Part shown: positions 1 through 9,009 of the stretch, one piece after another
Numbering within the stretch: position 1 is the first letter of the stretch
Layout: each line of letters begins with the position of its first letter
Assembly: GCA_944474755.1 (NCBI GenBank)
Contig: OX104125.1
Coordinates: 43,973,899 to 44,037,898, forward strand
Direction: 5' to 3'
From: Limnoperna fortunei
Lineage: Eukaryota; Mollusca; Bivalvia; Mytilida; Modiolidae
DNA: 64,000 nucleotides
Translations under genes and position numbers: made by a program
Notes under the pieces: generated by a model
What the model saw: only the letters and a program-made list of their open reading frames with translations
The model's database searches: none
What the model was told of the DNA's origin: nothing

Positions 1-62
1 CACTCTTTGGATTGATACATATTTTCCACTATTAAACTGCTATTTTGTTCAATTTAAATTTT

Positions 63-1346
63 TAGCTCACCTGACCCAAAGGGTCACTGTGAGCTATTCT
101 CATCACTTTGCGTCCGTCCTTGGCATCGTCGTCTTCTTCTTTGTCGTCGGCCTTAAACTTTTTACATTTTAATCTTCTACAAAGTTTGAGTTTTTTGTGC
201 CGATCCAAAATCCAAGATGGCCGCCATCGCAGGACATAGTTTAACATAGGACCATATGGGAAAAACATATAAACAACTTCTTCTCTGAAAGTGTTCCACA
301 CAATGAGGCCAAATTAATAAGGAAATGAAGGTTGGATAATTATCTTATTATTTTGGGTTTTTCCAGCCAATTGCGTATTCAACATGGCTTCCAAGGGCAT
401 TAATGCGTTCTGATTGGCTGAAATTCAAAAATCTTCTTCTCATAAACTGCTTGGCAGATTGATTTAAATATGGCAGAAATGTACCTTATGTGGTCCTCTA
501 CAAGGTTTGAGTTTTTTGTGCCGATCCAAAATCCAAGATGGCCACCATCACAGGACATAGTTTAACATAGGACCCTATGGGAAAAACATACAAACAACTT
601 CTTTTCTGAAACTGTTTCACACAATGAAGCCAAATTATGCAGAAATGATTAATGGATATTTTCCTTATTATTTTGAGTTTTTTGAGCCAATTGCAAATTG
701 AACATGGCTTCCAGGGCAACTAATGCGTTCTGATTGGCTGAAATTTCAAAAATCTTCTTTTTACAAACCTCTTGGCAGATTGATTTGAAATATTGCACAA
801 ATGTACCTTAGATGGTCCTCTACAAAATTTGAGTTTTTTGTGGCGATCCAAATTCCAAGATGGCTGCCACGGTGGAACACAGCTTAACATAGGACATTAT
901 GGGAAAACCATACAAACAGCTTCTTCTCTGAAACTCAGTTCCATACAATTTAACCAAATAATGCAGAAGTGAATCTTAGATAGTAATCTTATTATTTTAA
1001 GTATGTTTTGAGCCGATAGGAAATTCAACATGGCTGCCAGAGCTGCAAATGCATCCTGACTGGCTGAGATTTTATAAAATTCGTTTTCTTGCAAACAGCT
1101 TGGCAGATTTTAGGATATGTGATATTGTATCGTCCTCTACCAATTTTGAGTTTTTTGTTTCGATCCAAAATACAAGATTGCTGCCTCCATGGAACATCAC
1201 TTAACATAATAACCTGACATGACAACATTCATAGAAACCGCATCTTCACATAAACTCTTTAGCATTTTATATCATTTTTTGCAAGAAAAGTCTTGTCTTA
1301 AAAAGTGTTTTTGTAAGTCAGGTGAGCGATATAGGCTCTTAAGAGC
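63..1346. mobile_element. Composite repeat element with about 320-bp internal tandem units
   Basis: The left end (64-95) is a near-perfect hairpin, AGCTCAC..TGACCC/GGGTCA..GTGAGCT. The right end contains the inverted 11-mer GTCAGGTGAGC (near 1318) followed by the palindrome GGCTCTTAAGAGCC. Between them, units beginning 'tttgagttttttgtg' recur at about 184, 505, 827 and 1143, a period near 320 bp. They share 'ccgatccaaaatccaagatggc' and 'gaccctatgggaaaaaca' type blocks. Short frames on the minus strand here are repeat shadows. The ends suggest a non-autonomous DNA element. The superfamily is not determined. Confidence 0.55.
184..1240. repeat. Tandem repeat, about 320 bp x 3.3 copies
   Basis: Four starts of the same unit are spaced 321, 322 and 316 bp apart, with the last copy partial. 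The first two copies are closest to each other; copies three and four have diverged with many substitutions. Confidence 0.7.
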
Positions 1347-1799
1347 CTCTAATTTCCTTTCTCCGCCATTCAGTTGACATTTCTACAATGTCAAATTAAA
1401 TAATTTTAACACTTTTTCGTATTGTTTAGCATTGTTGACAAAATTGAAGTTGTGTAGTGTAGACTTGTAGAATCGTATTGGTAAAAATTTGATGCCAGCT
1501 AATGCAATAAAGCCGGAAAAAACTTGATCTTGATGAATATTTTACCAAATTGATTAAAAAATTATGCACTTCCAGAATTCAAATTTTGACAACAATGCCA
1601 TGATTTACAAATAAAATGTAAAACTAACAAATTAGGTGTTGTAGGAATATCAGTTTACTTGCAAAGAGATTAAAAATATGGGAAACAGTTTAATAGCTAT
1701 TTATATACATAAAACCCCCAGGTGTGAATCACTCCTGCCTTGCTCCATTACAAGTAATGGGACCTCTTTGTAGCTCCATCCATAAAAAAGAGGAGCTAC

Positions 1800-2050
1800 A
1801 TTATTGTAGCTATATATATGGCTTTGGGTGAAGCATATAAATTAGGAACATATGGGGTAATAATTGAGTACTAGTTTAGAGGGTAGGAACTCTGTACATG
1901 CCTAATGATGAAGCATCCAAATTAATTACATCAGGGGTAATAATTGGGTACTAGTTTAAAGGGCAGAAACTCTGTGTATGGTAATGATGAAACATTTAAA
2001 TTAAGTACATCAGGGGCAATAACTAGGTCTTAGTATGTAGGTCAGTAGAG
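1800..2050. repeat. Short tandem repeat, about 85-90 bp x 3
   Basis: Three diverged units share 'aattacatcaggggtaataattgggtactagtttaaagggcagaaactctgt'-like text (blocks at about 1840, 1925 and 2000). This lies in the 5' flank or intron of the kinase gene. No coding signal is visible. Confidence 0.6.
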
Positions 2051-2129
2051 AGGACTGGGCACTAATATAACTTGTCCACCTTAATTGTTTTAATGCTGAA
2101 GCTTCAGACGTAGATCACTGTACACAACT

Positions 2130-2680
2130 GATGGCTAAAAAATAAATCAGGGTAACTTAGCATTTATGAAAATGTCAAGGAGACAACTGATAGAACAGGA
2201 AATAAATCAGGGTAGATAACTGGGCTTATATGAAAATGTCAAGGAGACAACTGATAGAACAGACAAGATGGCTAAAAAATAAATCAGGGTAACTTAGCAG
2301 TTATGAAAATGTCAAGGAGACAACTGATAGAACAGGAAATAAATCAGGGTAGATAACTGGGCTTATATGAAAATGTCAAGGAGACAACTGATAGAACAGG
2401 AAATAAATCAGGATAGATAACTGGGCTTATATGAAAATGTCAAGGAGACAACTGATAGAACAGACAAGATGGCTAAAAAATAAATCAGGGTAACTTAACA
2501 GTTATATAAATGTCAAGGAGACAACTGATAGAACAGGAAATAAATCAGGGTAGATAACTGGGCTTATATGAAAATGTCAAGGGAGACAACTGACAGAACA
2601 TACAAGGAGGATATGAAAATAAGCCAGAGTAGATAACTAGGTGTTATGTCAAGGGTGACAACTGGTTATTAATAGAACAG
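2130..2680. repeat. Tandem repeat, 64-75 bp units, about 7 copies
   Basis: Units read 'gaaaatgtcaaggagacaac' then 'tgatagaacaggaaataaat' then 'cagggtagataactgggctt'. Two unit types alternate irregularly: the longer carries 'acaagatggctaaaaaataa' and 'acttagcagtt'. The array sits just upstream of the first visible kinase exon. Confidence 0.7.
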
Positions 2681-3002
2681 ACAAGCAGCTTTACAAAATC
2701 AGTATATCAGGTTATGAGGGAAGATGACCATGTAGGAAACGTTAGGCTTACAAATAGTGGGCAAGTAGGTTTTAAAAGTACGTATACGAAATGAGACTTA
2801 AATAAGGCTTACAAAATGCATTTTTGAAGGAAGATAGCTGGACCTAAATAGAAGAGGGACGTAGTCTTACTTGTTAGTTTATCAACAATTATAAACTTTG
2901 ACAAATAAGTATCAGAGGAAATAACTTATGCATTCTGGATAGATAACTGGGGAATATTGAAATTGGACTTTTTATATACAATGTGCTATTTCTCTTTCAT
3001 AG

Positions 3003-6000
3003 GAAGTCAGAGCTTTAGAAAATGAAATACAACTCTTGCGCAACTTTCAACATGAGAGAATTGTGTCATACTTTGGCTGCCAACAGGGTAAAGGTTCATT
3101 ATCAATATTTATGGAATATTTATCTGGGGTAAGTAACATTTATAATCGGTAGCACATCGGATTCAACAGCTATTATAGGCCTCGATGGCCGAGTGGTAGT
3201 TCATCTACTATAATATTGACCATGTAGTCTGTCAACGCTGGGTTCGATTCTCACTGCAGACAGGGTGCACTTGACTCCAATCTTAATTGATGGCCAGTTT
3301 TCTTACGGGTTTTCTCCAGGCACACTGGCTTCCTCCCGAAAGTGTTGTAAGTGGCCCGGCATTGGTAAACTTCAGTCAGACCAAACAAAACAATTAACAT
3401 ACTATGTATTAGTTCACACTTAAAAAAAATGTGATACATCGGTGTAAGGCTACATATGTTAATTATGTCTTTTAATTATGTTTGTTTGCTTGTTTGAATG
3501 GTGTTTAATGCCACTGCAGCAATTACTCAGCTATATCTTGGTGTACAGTTTTTATAGTGGTAGGAAGCCAGAGTACCATAGAAAACCCAGACATTCGGTA
3601 GGAAAACTGGTAATCTGTGTCAATTCAGATTGGGGTCGAGCACACACTGCCGACTGCAACGAGTCTTGACCCTCAACCTCAGTGTTGACAGAGCATGTGA
3701 ATTATAGTAGACAAACTACCTTAACCATTTGCCCACCACAGTCCCTTTTAAGGTATCCGACCCATAATTGACATCACCGCTTAATTTTATTTTTCGACAA
3801 AGAAATACAACTTTATTAAAATCAATCTATGCTAATTAATGATACAAATTAAATATATATTGCTACTTTGAGTCAATGTTAACAGTTTTGAGTAAAAAAT
3901 AATTGGTTACTCAAATAGTATTACCGATGTTTGCCGAACATTACCGAGGTCTGCTCCATTGAAAAACAATAGACATCAGGTACACCAAATATGATCACGT
4001 GGTCAATTGTGGTCCGGATACCTTAAGATATCTGTTAAAGGCTACATATTTGTAGTTATGTTATGGGTAGATATAACAAATTAAGTCACCACTCGCCCAC
4101 CACAGTCCCTTTTAAGATATGTGATATATCTGTTAAAGGCTACATATTTGTAGTTATGTTATGGGTTGATATAACAAATTAAGTCATATTGCCTGACAAT
4201 GATTAGAATTCGTAAAAACATGCTCATACATAAATGGTAAATTAAAAAGTGGAGGTGATTATCAGTGTGTCAGGTGGGACATCAGTGTGTCAGGTGGGAC
4301 ATCAGTGTGTCAGGTGGGACATCAGTGTGTCAGGTGGGACATCAGTGTGTCAGGTGGGACATCAGTGTGTCAGGTGGGACATCAGTGTGTCAGGTGGGAC
4401 ATCAGTGTGTCAGGTGGGACATCAGTGTGTCAGGTGGGACATCAGTGTGTCATGTGGGACATCAGTGTGTCAGGTGGGACATCAGTGTGTCATGTGGGAC
4501 ATCAGTGTGTCAGGTGGGACATCAGTGTGTCAGGTGGGACATCAGTGTGTCAGGTGGGACATCAGTGTGTCAGGTGGGACATCAGTGTGGCATTGTGGGA
4601 CATCAGTGTGTCAGGTGGGACATCAGTGTGTCAGGTGGGACATCAGTGTGTCAGGTGGGACATCAGTGTGTCAGGTGGGACATCAGTGTGTCAGGTGGGA
4701 CATCAGTGTGTCATGTGGGACATCAGTGTGTCAGGTGGGACATCAGTGTGTCAGGTGGGACATCAGTGTGTCATGTGGGACATCAGTGTGTCATGTGGGA
4801 CATCAGTGTGTCATGTGGGACATCAGTGTGTCAGGTGGGACATCAGTGTGTCATGTGGGACATCAGTGTGTCAGGTGGGACATCAGTGTGTCAGGTGGGA
4901 CATCAGTGTGTCAGGCGGGACATCAGTGTGTCATGTGGGACATCAGTGCGTCAGGTGGGACATCAGTGCGTCAGGTGGGACATCAGTGTGTCAGGTGGGA
5001 CATCAGTGTGTCAGGTGGGACATCAGTGTGTCATGTGGGACATCAGTGTGTCATGTGGGACATCAGTGTGTCAGGTGGGACATCAGTGTGTCAGGTGGGA
5101 CATCAGTGTGTCATGTGGGACATCAGTGTGACTGAGACACATGTCTTGAATTTTCTTTGGAATCACTATTATAATTAGTATGCCTGTTGATTAAAAATAT
5201 GCTTTTCCGGGAAATGGTCTAATTTTACCTGCGCTTTGAAGAAGAAGGGTATACTATTTTACCCTGGTCTGTTCGTCCCGCACAAAAATTTCGGTTGCAG
5301 TTTTCTAAGAAACTATATGATGCAGAAGCCTGATATTTTGAATATTGCTTTATTCTACGGTACCATATGGTTAATAGCGATTTTATGCTCCTTAGTCACC
5401 TACTTCCTGTTTACTGAATACTTTTTGTGAAAGCTGGGTATCACTAGTGAGCATTAGGTCACAGATTTACCTAATCAATTAATCAATGTTATGCTTAGAA
5501 TACTTCCCAAATGTTATGACTTATCTCCCATTATGTGATATGTGTATATTCGTTGAAAAAAAACGTGTTACTTTGAGGATTGTGCAAACATTATTTTTAT
5601 AATGTTGTTTCTAAAAAGTTTTAAAAATAGATCACACATTTATGTTGTATTTTCAGGGTTCGCTTAAAGATTTATTAAACAAGTATGGGCCATTAACAGA
5701 AAACGTTTGTAGAAAGTATACTCGCCAGGTGTTGGAAGGGCTGGCCTTTCTTCACAAAAATGTTATTGTTCATAGAGATATTAAAGGTATATTATTGTAT
5801 ATGGGGCCTCAGTGGCCGAGTGGTTAAGGTAGTTCGTCTACTATTGATCACCTGGTCTGTCCACTGAGATTGCGGGTTTGATCCTCACGTCAGGCAGGGT
5901 GTACTCGACTCCAATCTTAATTGACAAGGATTGCCAGTTTTCCTACCGCAGGTCGGGGGTTTTCTCCAGGTACTCTGGCTTCCTCCCCCAATAAAAACTG

Positions 6001-7908
6001 GATGCCATGACATAGCTGAAAAATTGCTGAAAGTGGCGTTACACAAACAAACAAAATGTGAACATCATTGACCAATAAAGGTAGTTAGTAACCTACTATT
6101 GATAAAGTTGAATTTACAGGTTCCAGTCTCAATGCAGGCAGGGTGTACTTGTCTCCAATCTTAAATGATATAAAGGAAGGATTGACAGTTTTCCTACTGA
6201 AGGTTGGGGGTACTGCTGAAAGTGGCATTGAACACCATTAAAACAAATATATTTTTTTGGTAATTTCTATAAACAAATATAACATGACAACTTGTCAAGA
6301 AAATGTTTTGTTTCAACACCCTCCTCCCCAACCCCCTTTATGGGGAAATTACAACCTTAGTTTTGACTTCTACAAATTTGTGCTCATTGTAACCAGCAAC
6401 AACGATAACATGGCAAAATATGTTTCTCATGAAAAATAAAAGCAATACAAATGTTGACATCAGGATTGATTTTCATTATTTGAAACTGTCCCAGGTGACC
6501 GAGTGGTTAAGGTGGTTCGTCTACTATTGATCACATGGTCTGTAAATACTTAGGTTACGGGTTCGAGTCTCACTTGGGGCAGGGTGTTCTCAACGCTATG
6601 ATATTTATCTGAAAAATTGATGAAATTGGCATTAAACACCATTCAAACCAACAAACAATCATTATTTCGAAGTGAAATGTCATCTAAGAAATTTGCAAAA
6701 AGCTAATTATGGGAAGTTTTTACAAAAACAGCCCAAAAAATTTGTGTTCACAAAACTGTAAATATAATTATAGAAAATTTTATTAACATTTTAATTTCTA
6801 TTAATAGCTGCCAATATATTACGAGATAGTGAAGGTAATGTCAAACTTGGTGATTTTGGATCCTCCAAAAGATTACAGACAATTTGTAGTATAGCTGGCC
6901 TAAAGACTGTCGTGGGGACTCCATATTGGATGGCCCCAGAAGTTATTAATGGTGAAGGTTATGGGAGAAAGGCAGATATATGGTATGGCTAGTTACTGCA
7001 GAACTAAAAAATTATAATTAACAAAAAAATAGCAAGGAAATTGACTGAACAACAAGAGCCGAAAGTCAAAGGACAGTTACAAATCCAGATATAGACAAAT
7101 ATTTACAACATAAAACAAAACCGAAAATAAAATACCCCCACGTATTTAGCAATGGCTGTGTCTGTTGGTTGGTCGGTCGGTCGGTCCGTCCGTCCGTCCG
7201 TCCGTCCGTCCACTCATTTCATAATCTTTTATCCACTACACCTACACCACTGAATGGAATTTACTCAAACTTCCACAGAATAAATGTCACATAGTGCAAT
7301 TGTGTGTTGTGTGCCTAATATTTTACACTATGGTTGAAAAATATTTGGTGTTTCCAATAGCAAAACATGGACTACGCGGTACACATCTTTTATCCTTAAC
7401 TCCACCTACAAAGCTGATTGGAGTTTAATGAAACTATCATAGAATCCTTGTCACATAGCGCAATTGTGCATCTGATATTTTACACTTTGATCGGAATATT
7501 TGGGGTTTCGCTTAGCCAGACATGGACTTTGGAAACAGGACATCAATTTACTGTATTTTATATATATTGGTCAGGTGTTTCTATGGAAACAGGACATCAA
7601 TTTACTGTATTATATATATATTGGTCAGGTGTTTCTGTTCTATGTATAGTAACTGTATCTTATATTCTTTTAGGAGTTTAGGTTGTACGATCGTAGAAAT
7701 GTTGACCCAAAGACCTCCTTATGCAGACTTTGAATCTATGGCTGCTATATATAAAATAGCAACAGAGGATCATCCTCAATATAAACTTCCAAGTACTGTT
7801 ACGAAAGCTTGTAATGAAATATTACAATTGACTTTTAGGAAAAATCACAAAGATCGGCCAACGGCAGAGGACCTTTTAAAACATAGATTTGTTTGTGGGC
7901 CATCATGA
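3003..7908 (+). CDS. MAP3K2/3 (MEKK)-like protein kinase, C-terminal four exons
   Basis: Exons are 3003-3128, 5657-5786, 6808-6982 and 7674-7908, all with AG/GT borders and phases 0, 1 and 2 that join into 221 residues before TGA. Exon 1 holds the alphaC region (ALENEIQLL) and hinge strand ([10 protein letters not shown]). Exon 2 has [20 protein letters not shown] and the catalytic loop HRDIK. Exon 3 has [17 protein letters not shown] (DFG) and [10 protein letters not shown] (APE). Exon 4 has [13 protein letters not shown] and the [10 protein letters not shown] helix, ending FVCGPS. In the MEKK2/3 family the kinase domain lies at the C-terminus and phosphorylates MAP2Ks (MKK4/5/7) in stress/ERK5 cascades, which matches this layout. 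The glycine-rich loop and ATP-binding lysine are missing, so the gene starts upstream or an exon was missed. The exons have no stop codons or frameshifts. Subfamily (MAP3K2 versus MAP3K3) is not resolvable; MAP3K19 is a less likely alternative. Confidence 0.88.
3175..3395 (+). mobile_element. tRNA-derived SINE, diverged
   Basis: A tRNA-like head carries an A box (tggccgagtgg) and B box (gggttcgattctc). It is followed by the family body 'cttgactccaatcttaattg', 'ccagttttctta' and 'ttttctccaggcac'. The tail is degraded. It lies in the first visible kinase intron. Confidence 0.75.
3479..3741 (-). mobile_element. tRNA-derived SINE, minus orientation
   Basis: It begins with the inverted tail (tttgtttgcttgtttgaatg, gtgtttaatgccact), continues through the inverted body and ends with an inverted, degraded tRNA head (accttaaccatttgcccacc). 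The TTAA MITE begins within 10 bases of its head. Confidence 0.75.
3748..4026. mobile_element. TTAA-flanked MITE (family M1), complete copy
   Basis: 271 bp (3752-4022) are bounded by TTAA on each side. Terminal inverted repeats are GGTATCCGaCCCATAATTGA and TCAATTGTGGTCCGGATACC. The element is AT-rich, with a conserved internal block (accgaggtctgctccattga). TTAA duplications are typical of piggyBac-type transposition, but no transposase is present, so the superfamily is inference. Confidence 0.8.
4027..4190 (+). repeat. Duplicated intron segment with an unoccupied MITE target
   Basis: The text 'gcccaccacagtcccttttaa' followed by 'gatat..ctgttaaaggctacatatttg' occurs twice. Copy one (3731-3751 plus 4027-4086) is split by the MITE. 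Copy two (4095-4183) is continuous, with its TTAA at 4112-4115. Copy two also carries a 9-bp difference after 'gatat'. Confidence 0.8.
4261..5135. repeat. Minisatellite, 20-bp unit x 43, in a kinase intron
   Basis: The unit is atcagtgtgtcaggtgggac. All units are exactly 20 bp except one of 21 bp at 4581-4601. About 11 units carry a G-to-T change (catgtggg), and a few carry tgcg or ggcg variants. Because 20 is not divisible by 3 and the unit lacks + strand stops, all three forward frames stay open for over 280 codons and encode the same 20-residue cycle. That is a by-product of the repeat, not a gene. Confidence 0.97.
5225..5430. repeat. Interspersed repeat (family R1), copy 1
   Basis: It shares 'gaagagggtatactnttta', 'agaagcntgatattttg', 'atattgctttat' and 'tttatgctccttngtca' with 12965-13175. 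No coding potential is supported. Confidence 0.6.
5802..6056 (+). mobile_element. tRNA-derived SINE, near full length
   Basis: The head is ggcctcagtggccgagtggt, with B box gcgggtttgatcctc. The body runs 'ctcgactccaatcttaattg' to 'tggatgccatgacatagctg', and the tail is 'gaaagtggcgttacacaaac'. It starts only 15 bases after the donor of kinase exon 5657-5786. Confidence 0.9.
6075..6250 (+). mobile_element. tRNA-derived SINE, degraded and internally deleted
   Basis: It retains 'ctactattgat', 'caggttccagtctc', 'gcagggtgtacttg' and the tail 'gctgaaagtggcattgaaca'. It follows the SINE at 5802 in the same orientation. Confidence 0.65.
6490..6655 (+). mobile_element. tRNA-derived SINE with internal deletion
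   Basis: The head (aggtgaccgagtggttaagg, B box gggttcgagtctc) is well kept. It jumps to the tail (atttatctgaaaaattgatg, ggcattaaacaccattc), omitting the middle of the body. Confidence 0.8.
7140..7520. repeat. Interspersed repeat with (GGTC/CGTC)n tract
   Basis: A simple-repeat tract (ggtc)n-(cgtc)n at about 7160-7210 is followed by two diverged copies of a block containing 'gaatttaatgaaact', 'cacatagygcaattgtg' and 'atattttacact' (about 7250 and 7420). The same style of element, gtccgtccgtc followed by 'gaaatttaatgaaactt', recurs at 17812. Confidence 0.6.
7530..7640. repeat. 54-bp tandem duplication next to a splice acceptor
   Basis: Two near-identical copies read 'ggaaacaggacatcaattta', 'ctgtatt..tatatatattgg' and 'tcaggtgtttct'. 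The second copy ends about 35 bases before the acceptor of the last kinase exon (7673/7674). Confidence 0.85.
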
Positions 7909-9000
7909 TCTTTACCGTGACTGTTCAAACAAAACCACCACAAGTCTTTCAAATTGATTTAGACAAGGAGAATAATCAATGTTTAATATTCTGTACCACG
8001 CCATGTTGGTATCTCTTGACTTTCACTACCGAGGTGTGGATTCACACATTAATGACTGGACAAGTCGCAACGGAATTCTGGACACGAGAAGGAAATACTT
8101 AATTGAATCTGACAGATATCGAATAGTAAAAAATTATATCAAAGTACAGTTGTCATGGATCTGAATGAAAATCCGAACAAATGCAGTTCCAGCATTAGAT
8201 GACGTATGAGGCTAGGAAAGATATTAGTGATCAAATACAATGTGGACTGGAATTCAGAAAATCAAAATGTGATTAAAATACATTGTATACCTTAAAAAAT
8301 ATTGAAATATATAACGGTTATACAGAAATGGTTTTCAACGTAACCTGTGTTACCTCATTGTTAAGTTTGAGATGTTCCATTAAACCAGGAACCAGATTGT
8401 TATTAATGAACCTTGTGGGTACCAGGTGTCATTGTTTTCCTACAAAAGATTTCTTACAATTTTATAAATTTCATATGTTAATTAGACTGCCATCTTTGAG
8501 GTTTACATTGTTTAATTGACAAATATATAGAAATTTAAATTGCCAATAGTTTATCACCTGGCAATAGGTCTGAAAATTATTGACTGGTCCAACAGATAAT
8601 TTATATTGCCAGTCAATAGTTCTGGGCAATAGCTCTGAAAACTATTGACTTGCCAAACAGATAATTTAAGTTGTCAGTCAAAATTTCATTGCTGGGCAAT
8701 AGTTCTGAAACCTATTGACTGGTTGAACAGATAATTCAAATAGTCAATAGTTTGTGGCTGGGCAATAGTTTGAAAAACTATTCACTGCTAAACAGAAAAT
8801 AATTAAATAACGAATTTATTGTAGAAATAAATGCTATGTAATATATAAAGTAAGGAATACTAAAAAATAAAACCTATTCACTGCTAAATGTAACAACATC
8901 AGGATCATTTTTTTCCTGAATAATGTAAATTCAGAAATTGTTGCAGCATTTTTATTATTGCAAATAATGCTATCCAGCTATGATTAATAAACCTCGAAAT
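7909..9000 (+). other. Probable 3' UTR and flank of the kinase gene
   Basis: No open frame continues the kinase. AATAAA candidates lie at 8826-8831, 8866-8871 and about 8985. Which, if any, is used cannot be told from sequence. Confidence 0.4.
8530..8790. repeat. Degenerate tandem repeat, about 80 bp x 3-4, with internal palindromes
   Basis: Units repeat 'gggcaatagttctgaaaactattgactg' type text and 'caacagataatttaa'. Pairs such as gacaatag/ctattgac can base-pair within a unit, so a transcript could fold. It lies in the presumed 3' UTR of the kinase gene. Confidence 0.6.
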
Positions 9001-9009
9001 TTTATCTAG

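Noticed and set aside
4249..5178. Three overlapping forward frames of 282-309 codons ([14 protein letters not shown] repeats) as a repeat protein gene
   Set aside because: All three frames encode the same cycle because the 20-bp unit lacks stops. No start context, no other domain, and the array lies within a kinase intron.
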